Below, one piece after another: positions 45,901 to 52,537 of a stretch of DNA of 64,000 bases. Below the pieces are notes generated by a model. That model was not told where the DNA came from and did no database searches. It worked only from the letters and a program-made list of their open reading frames with translations. The stretch comes from Actinoplanes sp. DH11. Its GTDB lineage: Bacteria > Actinomycetota > Actinomycetes > Mycobacteriales > Micromonosporaceae. The translations under genes and the position numbers were made by a program. Numbering within the stretch: the stretch's first letter is position 1; each line of letters opens with the position of its first letter. The stretch covers positions 1 to 64,000 of the forward strand of contig NZ_JAHWGU010000037.1 of the NCBI RefSeq assembly GCF_020873875.1, written 5' to 3'.

Positions 45901-46519
45901 CCAGCAGGCCGTCCCGGACCCGCTTCTCGATCGACAGGCCGTGGTCCATGATCTCGAGGAAGTAGTTGTCCGCCCCGAGCGCCTCCTGGTACATCGCGGC
46001 GGACTTGAGCGCCTCGTCGAACTGCCCCAGCCGCAGACGGGTCTGCACCGCGCCGGACGGGCAGCCGGTGGTGCCCATGATGCCCTCGGCGTGCTCCGCG
46101 ATGATGTCGAAGTCCATCCGCGGGTACTTGCCGAGCTGGCCCTCGATGGAGGCCCGCGAGTTGAGCCGGAACAGGTTCTTCAGGCCGACCGCGTTGCGCG
46201 CCCACATGGTCATGTGCGTATACGCACCGTTACCAGAAATGTCGTCGCTCTTCTGCTCCGGGCGACCCCACTTGATCCGGTTCTTGGTGAGTCGCGACTC
46301 GGGGGCGACGTAGGCCTCGACACCGATGACGGGAATCACGTCGGCGGCTGTGGCCTGCTTGTAGAAGTCGTAGGCGCCGTGCATGTTGCCGTGGTCGGTG
46401 ATCGCCGCAGCCGGCATGCCGAGCCGTTTCGCCTCGGCAAGAAGCTCCTTGATCCGGGCCGCCCCGTCGAGCATCGAATACTCAGTGTGAACATGAAGAT
46501 GCACGAACGAGTCGGACAC
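42986..46519 (-). CDS. dnaE: DNA polymerase III alpha subunit
   Basis: The replicative polymerase catalytic subunit, DnaE1 type, 1177 residues. The N-terminal PHP domain begins FVHLHVHTEYSMLDG with H7, H9 and H11 as metal ligands, and later GIMGTTGC and TNDSHYV, suggesting an active PHP proofreading exonuclease as in other actinobacteria. The polymerase active site is in SMPDVDIDF, with GPGRGSAAGSLVAY upstream. The C-terminal OB fold (about 1000-1075) and a tau-binding end follow. The GTG start has a gggggg stretch upstream. No intein is present. Confidence 0.96.
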   Translation of the reverse strand: MSDSFVHLHVHTEYSMLDGAARIKELLAEAKRLGMPAAAITDHGNMHGAYDFYKQATAADVIPVIGVEAYVAPESRLTKNRIKWGRPEQKSDDISGNGAYTHMTMWARNAVGLKNLFRLNSRASIEGQLGKYPRMDFDIIAEHAEGIMGTTGCPSGAVQTRLRLGQFDEALKSAAMYQEALGADNYFLEIMDHGLSIEKRVRDGLLEIGKKLNIKPLVTNDSHYVHEEQSAAHDVLLCVQTGSNVADPNRFRFDGSGYFVKSADQMRAVDSSEAWQEGCRTTLLVAEKVDTEGMFTFKNLMPRFPIPDGFTEEEYFRHTAFEGLRRRFPDGIPETHVKQAEYELGVIIQMGFPAYFLVVADFIQWAKNNGIAVGPGRGSAAGSLVAYAMGITDLDPIPHGLIFERFLNPERVSMPDVDIDFDERRRGEVIRYVTEKWGDDKVAQIATFGTIKAKAAIKDSARVLGYPFAVGDKITKAMPPDVMGKGITLGGIFNKDDKRYNEAGEVRGLYETDPDVKKVIDTARGIEGLIRQTGVHAAGVIMSAEPIIDHIPLMRRASDGVIITQFDYPTCETLGLLKMDFLGLRNLTILDDAVKNIELNHGKGLDLLALPLDDKAAYELLARGDTLGVFQLDGGPMRSLLRLMKPDNFEDISAVLALYRPGPMGVDSHTNYALRKNGLQEITPIHPELEEPLREILEPTYGLIVYQEQVQRAAQILAGYTLGQADLLRRAMGKKKKEILDKEFVPFRDGCRAHGYSDEAIQAVWDVLVPFAGYAFNKAHSAAYGLVSYWTAYLKAHYPAEYMAGLLTSVGDDKDKMAMYLAECRRMGIQVLPPDVNQSSGPFTPVGKDIRFGLGAVRNVGGNVVEAIARCRKEKGDYTDFYDFLSKVDAVACNKRTIESLIKAGAFDSMKHSRKGLLAVHAEAIDAYADVKRNEAAGQFDLFGAFGDTDSGVSSTVAMPIIGDSEWDKRDKLAFEREMLGLYVSDHPLAGLEVLLQNAADTSIAALGEEGSVPDGAVVTLAGILTGVQRRITKQGRAWASATLEDLAGGVEALFFPNTYELVGQYIAEDAIVVVKGRIDRRDDQARIMAMDMSMPDVTHNPDNKPVTLTMPVTRCTPPLVDELKEILISHPGDSEVHVHLQNGSRTTVMRLGGVRVAPTPALRADLKMILGPSAVA

Positions 46520-46564
46520 CTAGACCCCCCTCAAGTCGACGGCCCAGGAATCCTAGCCGAGAAA

Positions 46565-48364
46565 TCACTCGGCGAACGGCTCCAGCATCGTCGACGCGGC
46601 CCGCAGCCATGCCTGTCTCGTCTCGGCCTGGAGGTCGCCGTACTCGATCGAGGAGCCGACCTCCAGCGCCGGGTCGTAGGGCACGACCGCGACCGCGCGG
46701 GTCCGGGTGGCGAAGTGCTTCTTGAAGTCCTCGAGCAGCGGCAGCGGACCCGGCGACGGACACGAGATCAACGTCACGGCGTTCGCCACCATCTCGCCCA
46801 TCCCGCTCTCCTCGAGCACGTCGAGCATCCAGTCGGCGGTGAACGCGGCGTCCTCCCGCGGCACCGTGGTGATCACCAGCTGGTCGGCGGTGCGCATCAC
46901 CGTCTGCCAGTTGACGCTCTCCACGTTGTTGCCGGTGTCCACGCAGATCACGTCGTGGGTGCGGCGGAGCAGGTCGGTGACGCGGCGCACGGTGTCCTGG
47001 TCGAGACGCTGCGCGAAACGCGGGTTCTCCTCGCCGGCCAGCACGTCGTAGGAGCCGTCCGACGCGTGCCGCAGATAGGCGTCGAGCTCCTGGAGCAGCG
47101 CGTCGCCGTGCAGGCTCTCGATCCGCATCAGGTCCGCGAGCAGGTGCTTTATCGTCCGGGCATGCCGGGCGCTCCCGGCACGCAGGCCGAGCGTGCCGCG
47201 CAGCTCGTTGTCGTCCCAGGCCAGCACGCCACGGCCCCGGACACTGCCGATGGTGGCCGCGGCGAGCACGGTCGCGGTGGTCTTGTGGACGCCGCCCTTG
47301 GGGTTGGCGAACGCCAGCACCCGTGGCTTGCCGAGCTTGCGCCGCAGCACCGAGGCGGCCCGGTCCACACCGTCGTCGGTGCGCGTCTGGCGCCATTCGA
47401 TCCGGGCGGCCGGCGGACTGCCGGCCTCCGGCGCCGGTGCGGCGGCCGGGATGCGCGGCGCGGCCTGCGGGGGCACGACCGGGCCTTGGGCGGCAGGATT
47501 GCGGGGGTACGCGGGCGCGGGTGCCGTCGCCGGATAGGCGCTCGCTGACGGTGCTTGCGCGGCCGGCGCCTGTGCTGACGGTGCCTGTGCTGACGGTGCT
47601 GGTGCGGCCGGCGCCTGCGGGGCCGGTGCCTGCGGCGGGTAAGCCGTCCCGGCGTAGCCGCCTGCGCCCGGCGCATAGCCGTTCGCCTGCGGCGCGGCCG
47701 GGTATCCGGTGGCCGCGGGCGGGGCCTGGTAGCCGTTCACGGCGGGCGGGAAACCGCCGGCCGGGTAGTCCCGCGAGGTGCTGCCGTATCCCGGCGCGCC
47801 CGAACCGAAATCCCGGGCCGGCGGCGAGGCCTGCGGCTGGGCCGTCGGCGCGGCGCCGAAGTCACGGGCCGAGGACGGCTGCGACCCAGCACCGAAATCG
47901 CGGGCCGAAGACGGCGAACCGGCACCGAAGTCACGGGCCGAAGACGGCGAGCCGGCGCCGAAGTCACGGGTGGGCGGGGCGGTCGGCGAGGCCGTCGGCG
48001 CCGCGGAGCGTGCGCCCGGCTCGAAGAAGCTGCCCGGCTGCTCGGGCTCGCGCCGGGCCTGCCAGCGCGGATCAAGCGGGTTGATCGGCCGCTGCGGCAG
48101 CCTGTCGGGTTCGGCGGCGCGGCGTTCCGGCTGCGCGGGCTGCCCGTGCTGGGCCGACCGGGGATCGAGCGGGTTGAACGGCCGGCGCTCCACCGGTGCG
48201 GCGGCGCGGCCCGGCTGCTGCTGGCCCCAGGGCGCCTGCTGCTCCGGCTGCGGAGTCTCCTCCGGTTCCTCGCTGCGGCCACCGTGCCGAGCCCGGTCGA
48301 GCAGCGCCCGCCAGCGCGGGGCTGGTTCCGCAGGCCGGCCCCAGCCGGTCTCGGTCCCGTCCAC
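46565..48364 (-). CDS. ParA/MinD-like ATPase with disordered N-terminus
   Basis: A 599-residue protein. Residues 1-320 are Pro/Ala/Gln-rich and include four 11-12-residue repeats (SSARDFGAGSP) and RRPFNPLDPR/QRPINPLDPR copies. The C-terminal ATPase (about 340-595) has the deviant Walker A NPKGGVHKTT at about 353, ICVDTGNNVESVNW as Walker B, and no signal peptide. This architecture recalls EspI-like and other actinobacterial MinD-type proteins; a role in chromosome, septum or secretion positioning is possible but unproven. GTG start with aaagga upstream. It lies 45 bases upstream of dnaE on the same strand. Confidence 0.8.
   Translation of the reverse strand: MDGTETGWGRPAEPAPRWRALLDRARHGGRSEEPEETPQPEQQAPWGQQQPGRAAAPVERRPFNPLDPRSAQHGQPAQPERRAAEPDRLPQRPINPLDPRWQARREPEQPGSFFEPGARSAAPTASPTAPPTRDFGAGSPSSARDFGAGSPSSARDFGAGSQPSSARDFGAAPTAQPQASPPARDFGSGAPGYGSTSRDYPAGGFPPAVNGYQAPPAATGYPAAPQANGYAPGAGGYAGTAYPPQAPAPQAPAAPAPSAQAPSAQAPAAQAPSASAYPATAPAPAYPRNPAAQGPVVPPQAAPRIPAAAPAPEAGSPPAARIEWRQTRTDDGVDRAASVLRRKLGKPRVLAFANPKGGVHKTTATVLAAATIGSVRGRGVLAWDDNELRGTLGLRAGSARHARTIKHLLADLMRIESLHGDALLQELDAYLRHASDGSYDVLAGEENPRFAQRLDQDTVRRVTDLLRRTHDVICVDTGNNVESVNWQTVMRTADQLVITTVPREDAAFTADWMLDVLEESGMGEMVANAVTLISCPSPGPLPLLEDFKKHFATRTRAVAVVPYDPALEVGSSIEYGDLQAETRQAWLRAASTMLEPFAE
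47857..47972. repeat. 33-bp in-frame repeats in the ParA-like gene
   Basis: Units starting at 47857, 47893, 47926 and 47959 share cgaa(g/a)tc(a/g)cgggccga; spacing is 36, 33 and 33 bp. They encode the SSARDFGAGSP repeat. The frame is kept throughout. Confidence 0.8.
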
Positions 48365-48569
48365 GGCTCGTCCTTTCTGCGCCTACCCGATTGTCATCCT
48401 CGGCGATGGTCTACACCCGGCGGACGCGGTTCTCGCCCCCTGACAGGCTACGGACGTGAACCCTAGTCGGACCACCGGCCGACCGACCATCTCCGGGTCA
48501 TTCTTGATCACATAGCGGCACGCTGGTCGTGCACGTGCATCCACCCGGCCGTTTCGCCGGTCGGAAAAA

Positions 48570-49577
48570 CTAACGCCCGGGCTCGCCGCCGGATGCTCCG
48601 GATGACGCGCCGTACCCGTCGCGAACAGCACTCGCGTCCGCCGCCGAGGGTACGGCAAGGTACCGCTCGGCGGGGAATACGGAAAGCGACGATGTACCAG
48701 TCGAACTTTCGGGTGAGGCAGATGTCACAGGCGCCCCGATCGACGACGGTATCGGCGCCGGGGTGGCCGGAGCAACCGGCGCGTCGGTGGCCGGCCCGGC
48801 GGAGGCCGAGGGACGCACCGGCGCGCTGCCGCTCTCCTCGGGCAGCGGCGGCCGGAACTCGGCCCGGTCCAATCGCGACACCTCGGGAGCGGGGTCGACG
48901 ACGCGGACGCCGGGCGTGGTGGCGAGGCCGGTCAGCACGGGTGGCACGGCCCGGACCACCGCCGCGAAGACGCACGCGCAGCCGGTCCGGTAGGCCTGCG
49001 CCTCCGCCGCCGCGGTGCCGGCCGCAGTCCGGTAGACCTCCCGCAGCCGCTGCTCATTGTGCCCGTCGCCGGTCAGCGCGGCGGCCAGCCGCAGGTACTC
49101 CGCCTCCTCCTGGTCCCGGGTCACCGCGGCGGCCAGCATCCCGGCGGTCACGTCGCCGGGCAGCTGGTGCGCCGCGATCCGGGTCACCGGGGTGCGGGTG
49201 TCCGGCAGCGGGACCCGCGCGTACACCTGGGCGACGGCCGCGCCGGCGAGCAGGTCGGCCAGCAGGGCGGGTGCCGCGTACTCCCGGAGGGCGACGAGCG
49301 CCCAGGTCTCGCCGGCCGCCGGGGCCGAAGGAGCGGTGAGCACCGCCATGTCGTGCCGCGCCGAATCCAGGTAGCCGTCAACAGACTGGCCCTCGACCAC
49401 ACCGACCTGGACCACCACGCCGGTGGCCTCCCCGGCGGGCAGCTCCCGGTCCACCCAGACCAGCGCGGCGAGGAGCGTCACGACGGCGGCCAGCGCCACA
49501 GCGGTCATGATCAGTGACCGGAACGAGCCGCCCCCGAAACGGACCGGGACGGCTCGCCGAACGTGCGCGGAGCCCAC
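48570..49577 (-). CDS. Single-pass membrane protein, function unknown
   Basis: A 335-residue protein with a basic N-terminus, one membrane helix at about 22-43 (LIMTAVALAAVVTLLAALVW) and an extracytoplasmic part: an Ala-rich helical domain (about 50-230) with a Cys pair, TGCAC, near 200, then a Ser/Pro/Ala-rich tail. The first half is reminiscent of the N-terminal part of capsule-type chain-length proteins, but no motif confirms that. GTG start with ggag about eight bases upstream. Upstream of it on the same strand is rluD, 19 bases away. Confidence 0.65.
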   Translation of the reverse strand: MGSAHVRRAVPVRFGGGSFRSLIMTAVALAAVVTLLAALVWVDRELPAGEATGVVVQVGVVEGQSVDGYLDSARHDMAVLTAPSAPAAGETWALVALREYAAPALLADLLAGAAVAQVYARVPLPDTRTPVTRIAAHQLPGDVTAGMLAAAVTRDQEEAEYLRLAAALTGDGHNEQRLREVYRTAAGTAAAEAQAYRTGCACVFAAVVRAVPPVLTGLATTPGVRVVDPAPEVSRLDRAEFRPPLPEESGSAPVRPSASAGPATDAPVAPATPAPIPSSIGAPVTSASPESSTGTSSLSVFPAERYLAVPSAADASAVRDGYGASSGASGGEPGR

Positions 49578-49596
49578 GTCTGCACTCCCGACGGGA

Positions 49597-50526
49597 TCAG
49601 CCGGCGTCCTCCAGGACGTCCAGCGCGTATTTCAGGTCGTCAGGGTAGTCGCTGACGAACCGGACCTCATCGTGCGTCCGGGGGTGGGCAAAAGCCAGTT
49701 CGCGGGCGTGCAGCCACTGACGGTCCAGTTTCAGCCGGGCCGCCAGGGTGGGATCCGCGCCGTAGGTCAGGTCGCCGACGCACGGGTGCCGCAGCGCCGA
49801 GAAATGCACCCGGATCTGGTGGGTCCGCCCGGTCTCCAGCCGCACGTCCACCAGACTGGCCGACCGGAAGGCCTCCAGCGTGTCGTAGTGCGTCACGCTC
49901 GGCTTGCCGCCGGACATCACCGCGAACTTCCAGTCGGCGGTGGGGTGCCGGTCGATCGGCGCGTCGACGGTGCCGCGCAGCGGGTCCAGGTGTCCCTGCA
50001 CCACGGCGTGGTACCGCTTCTCCACCTCGCGCTCCTTGAACGCGCGCTTCAGAGCGGTGTACGCCATCTCGCTCTTGGCCACCACCATGAGGCCGGTCGT
50101 CCCGACGTCGAGCCGGTGCACCACGCCCTGCCGCTCGGCCGCGCCGGTGGTCGCCACGTTCTGCCCCATCGCGAGCAGCCCGCCGACCACCGTCGGACCG
50201 GTCCAGCCGGGGCTGGGGTGCGCGGCCACACCGACCGGCTTGTCCACCACGACGATGTCGTCGTCGCTGTAGATGATCTTCATGCCGTGCACCGGCGCGG
50301 CCACCACCACGGGGGCGGCGACCGGCGCGGGCAGGGTCACCTCCAGCCAGGAACCGGCGGCCACCTTTTCCGACTTGGTCCGGACCACCCCGTCGACAAG
50401 CGCGTCGCCGGACTCCACCAGGGTCGCCGCGGCGGTCCGGGACAGCCCGAAGAGCCGCGAGACCGCCTGGTCCAGCCGCATCCCGTCAAGCCCGTCCGGC
50501 ACCGGCAAAGAACGCTGCCCGCTCAT
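49597..50526 (-). CDS. rluD: Ribosomal large subunit pseudouridine synthase, RluD-like
   Basis: A 309-residue RluA-family enzyme that converts uridines of 23S rRNA to pseudouridine. An N-terminal S4-like domain (about 15-65; LDQAVSRLFGLSRT) precedes the catalytic domain with Asp140 in VVHRLDVGTTGLMVV and the GRTHQIRVH motif near 245. Which uridines are modified cannot be read. The ATG at 50526 has GGAGG seven bases upstream and overlaps, as ATGA, the stop of the second duplicated mini-frame, so translation may be coupled back to lspA. Confidence 0.9.
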   Translation of the reverse strand: MSGQRSLPVPDGLDGMRLDQAVSRLFGLSRTAAATLVESGDALVDGVVRTKSEKVAAGSWLEVTLPAPVAAPVVVAAPVHGMKIIYSDDDIVVVDKPVGVAAHPSPGWTGPTVVGGLLAMGQNVATTGAAERQGVVHRLDVGTTGLMVVAKSEMAYTALKRAFKEREVEKRYHAVVQGHLDPLRGTVDAPIDRHPTADWKFAVMSGGKPSVTHYDTLEAFRSASLVDVRLETGRTHQIRVHFSALRHPCVGDLTYGADPTLAARLKLDRQWLHARELAFAHPRTHDEVRFVSDYPDDLKYALDVLEDAG

Positions 50527-50674
50527 GCCGTCACCTCCGCTACGCTCCGGCGCCGACATGAGTCCACCACTGAGCCAGCCGATTCGCTCGCAAGCTCGCT
50601 CATGCCGCCCCCTCCGCTGCGCTCCGGCGCCGACATGAGTCCACCACTGAGCCAGCCGATTCGCTCGCAAGCTC
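50521..50674. repeat. 77-bp tandem duplication between lspA and rluD
   Basis: 50521-50597 and 50598-50674 match at 74 of 77 positions, and a third copy begins at 50675 (gctcatgccg). Each copy carries, on the minus strand, an ATG start, 23-24 codons, a Shine-Dalgarno and an ATGA junction. Changes between copies are confined to the spacer around the Shine-Dalgarno. Confidence 0.92.
50523..50603 (-). CDS. Coupled mini reading frame 2 (26 residues)
   Basis: The frame opens with ATG at 50603, reads MSELASESAGSVVDSC and ends in a TGA that overlaps the rluD ATG (ATGA). A GGAGG-type ribosome site lies upstream in the previous copy (gcggagggggcggc). It differs from mini-frame 1 only near the end (SVAEVTA against SAAEGAA). 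Translation is plausible but unproven; it may serve only to hand ribosomes from lspA to rluD. Confidence 0.35.
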   Translation of the reverse strand: MSELASESAGSVVDSCRRRSVAEVTA

Positions 50675-50680
50675 GCTCAT
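50600..50680 (-). CDS. Coupled mini reading frame 1 (26 residues)
   Basis: The frame starts at the ATG (50680) that overlaps the lspA stop as ATGA, reads MSELASESAGSVVDSC and stops in ATGA with mini-frame 2. gcgggggagccggc upstream can act as ribosome site. The peptide is hydrophilic with no motif. It is a duplicate of mini-frame 2. Confidence 0.35.
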   Translation of the reverse strand: MSELASESAGSVVDSCRRRSAAEGAA

Positions 50681-51264
50681 GCCGGCTCCCCCGCTTCCTT
50701 TTCTTTCGTGGCCTTGGCCTTCTTTTCGGAGACCAGGCGGCTGCCGTCGCGCTGCCGGCCGGTCAGTTCGAGCAGCACCGCGAGCACCACGCCGACACTC
50801 AGGCAGCTGTCGGCGATGTTGAAGACCGCGAAGTACTCGCCGTACGGCCCGAAGACACTGATCATGTCGACCACGTGACCGTGCAGGAAACTCGGCGCCC
50901 GGAACAGCCGGTCGCCGAGGTTGCCCAGCGCGCCGCCGAGCACCAGGCCCAGCGCGACAGCCCAGGGCACCGACCGCAGTCGCGTGGCCATCCAGCCGAT
51001 CCAGCCGACCACCACCAGGGTGATCAGCGGGAACACCCAGGTGAACGAACTGCCGAAGCTGAACGCCGCACCGCTGTTGCGCAGCAGCGACAGGTGGACT
51101 AAGCCACCCAGGATGCGGACCGGCTCGCCGGGTTCCAGGTTCTCGGTGGAGAGGTGCTTGACCCACTGGTCGAGCGCCACCGCGATCACCGCGGTGACGG
51201 CCAGGATGGTCACGGCACGGGGCGCGAACCGCTTCGGGGCGGTCGCTGGCTCCTCGGCGTTCAG
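50677..51264 (-). CDS. lspA: Lipoprotein signal peptidase
   Basis: LspA removes the signal peptide from diacylglyceryl-prolipoproteins, the step after Lgt. With the start used here it has 195 residues, four membrane segments, and the catalytic aspartates D133 (GHVVDMI) and D152 (FNIADS), plus NLGDRLFRA. The C-terminus is a charged KEK-rich tail. The start appears to be CTG at 51264-51262: GGAGG lies seven bases upstream and the codon overlaps the preceding stop as CTGA, the same geometry as the ATGA/GTGA junctions nearby. An ATG at 51288 is in frame but has no ribosome site. Confidence 0.9.
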   Translation of the reverse strand: MNAEEPATAPKRFAPRAVTILAVTAVIAVALDQWVKHLSTENLEPGEPVRILGGLVHLSLLRNSGAAFSFGSSFTWVFPLITLVVVGWIGWMATRLRSVPWAVALGLVLGGALGNLGDRLFRAPSFLHGHVVDMISVFGPYGEYFAVFNIADSCLSVGVVLAVLLELTGRQRDGSRLVSEKKAKATKEKEAGEPA

Positions 51265-51683
51265 CGTCGTTCCTCCAACTGCTTGCATGAGACACACAGG
51301 GTCGCGGACGGGAACGCCGCCAGTCGCTCGACCGGGATCTGGTTTCCGCACCGCTCACACCAACCGTAGTTGCCCGCCCCGAGCCGATCGATGGCGCGTT
51401 CCACCTGTGTGATCCGCTCGAGCAGGTTGTTGGCCAGCGTGATCTCCTGCTCCCGCTCGAACGTCTTGGTTCCGGTGTCGGCCTGGTCGTCCCCGGCCGA
51501 GTCGGCGAACCGCTCGCGCTGCAACTCGGTGATCTCGCTGAGCGACTGATCGTACTCGGCCTGCAGTTCGTTCAGCCGCGCGACCAGAGCCTGCCGGATC
51601 TCCTCGGTCTCCGCGGCGGTGCGGCTCCGCTCCGCGGCGGATCCACCGGCCGAACCGGACCGGACTTCGGTTGCCTTGGCCAT
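51261..51683 (-). CDS. TraR/DksA-type zinc-finger protein
   Basis: A 140-residue protein with an acidic coiled-coil-like helical region (about 25-100; LVARLNELQAEYDQSLSEI) and a C-terminal C4 zinc finger, CERCGNQIPVERL ... CVSC. This is the TraR/DksA C4 layout; such proteins in actinobacteria bind RNA polymerase through the secondary channel. The ATG at 51683 has gaggga about six bases upstream. Its stop overlaps the lspA start, and it leads the unit traR-lspA-rluD. Confidence 0.87.
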   Translation of the reverse strand: MAKATEVRSGSAGGSAAERSRTAAETEEIRQALVARLNELQAEYDQSLSEITELQRERFADSAGDDQADTGTKTFEREQEITLANNLLERITQVERAIDRLGAGNYGWCERCGNQIPVERLAAFPSATLCVSCKQLEERR

Positions 51684-51994
51684 CGTCGCTCCCTCGGCCG
51701 CGCACCACGCGCGGCGATCGACGGTCTGCGGGACGTGCGGGGCGGCGCCCCGGCGTCCCCTGGTCATGTTCCCCGTGTCCGCGGGCGGGGTCCCCGGCCG
51801 TAGATCCTCCCCCACCTGCAGAAACGGCGCGGCAGGAAAGCAGCCGCGCACGTATGAGGGTGGCAAGGATACGGAAGGTGAGCGACCCCGACAACCCGCC
51901 ATCCCACCCGTCCGGCGACAAACCAGCCGAAACGAGTCAGCGGGCCGCCGGATACCCGACGATACACCTCAGGTGACTCACTGCTTACCAAGAG
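51684..51994. other. Gap upstream of the TraR/DksA-type gene
   Basis: About 310 bases between the DUF167 gene and the TraR-type gene on the same strand. The frame upstream of the ATG stays open but shows no conserved sequence. It must hold the promoter of the traR-lspA-rluD unit; no clear -35/-10 pair or terminator was identified. Confidence 0.35.
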
Positions 51995-52537
51995 TCATTG
52001 GAGCAGGGCTGCCAACCGCTGCTCCCACGCCTGCGCCGGAGCCGTGACGGTGAAGACCTTGTCCCGGCTGGTGGCGCCGATCCGCAGCGTCACGTCAGCG
52101 GGCCGCACGCCCAGCGCCTCGGCGAGCGCCCTGCGGACCGCCTCGGTGGCCCGGCCGTCGACCGCCGGGGCGGACACCGCGACGACCAGCGCGGGTCCGT
52201 GCGGGCCGTCGTAACGCCCACCCACCCGGTCGCGACCAGCACCGGGACGCACCCGCACCGCGACCGACCCCGGACCGCCGCCCCGCGGTCCGCCACCGGA
52301 TCGGCCGCCGTGTTCGACGCGGTCCGACGCCGCACGACTGCTGCTGGACTCCGCGCGGCTGCTGCTGGACCCCGCGCGACTGCTGCTGGACCCCGCACGG
52401 CTGCTGTTGGACCCCGCACGGCTGCTGCTGGACCCCGCGCGATTGCTGCTGGACCCCGCGCGATTGCTGCTGGACCCCGCACGATTGCTGCTGGACCCCG
52501 CACGATTGCTGCTGTTGGACGCCGCGCGGCTGCTCAC
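51995..52537 (-). CDS. DUF167 (YggU-like) protein with repetitive N-terminus
   Basis: The C-terminal 95 residues form a DUF167 domain: SVAVRVRPGAGRDRVGG, LVVAVSAPAVDGRATEA, VTLRIGATSRDKVFTV. DUF167 proteins are usually only that domain (75-110 residues) and of unknown role. Here 180 residues are encoded because the GTG start at 52537 (overlapping the previous stop as GTGA) is followed by about nine 7-8-residue repeats of the type SSSNRAG. The repeats come from a 21-bp DNA array. If the real start is internal, the repeats would lie in the leader instead; the GTGA overlap favours the long form. Confidence 0.75.
   Translation of the reverse strand: MSSRAASNSSNRAGSSSNRAGSSSNRAGSSSNRAGSSSSRAGSNSSRAGSSSSRAGSSSSRAESSSSRAASDRVEHGGRSGGGPRGGGPGSVAVRVRPGAGRDRVGGRYDGPHGPALVVAVSAPAVDGRATEAVRRALAEALGVRPADVTLRIGATSRDKVFTVTAPAQAWEQRLAALLQ
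52340..52531. repeat. 21-bp tandem array at the start of the DUF167 gene
   Basis: Eight 21-bp units (gctgctggaccccgcgcgac and variants, first at 52340, then every 21 bases to 52487) plus a 24-bp ninth unit. Variation is limited to a few positions, so expansion is recent. Confidence 0.93.

Noticed and set aside
42152..47548. A 1798-codon plus-strand frame opposite dnaE and neighbours
   Set aside because: It crosses several real minus-strand genes and shows only mirror-image composition; no start signal or domain.
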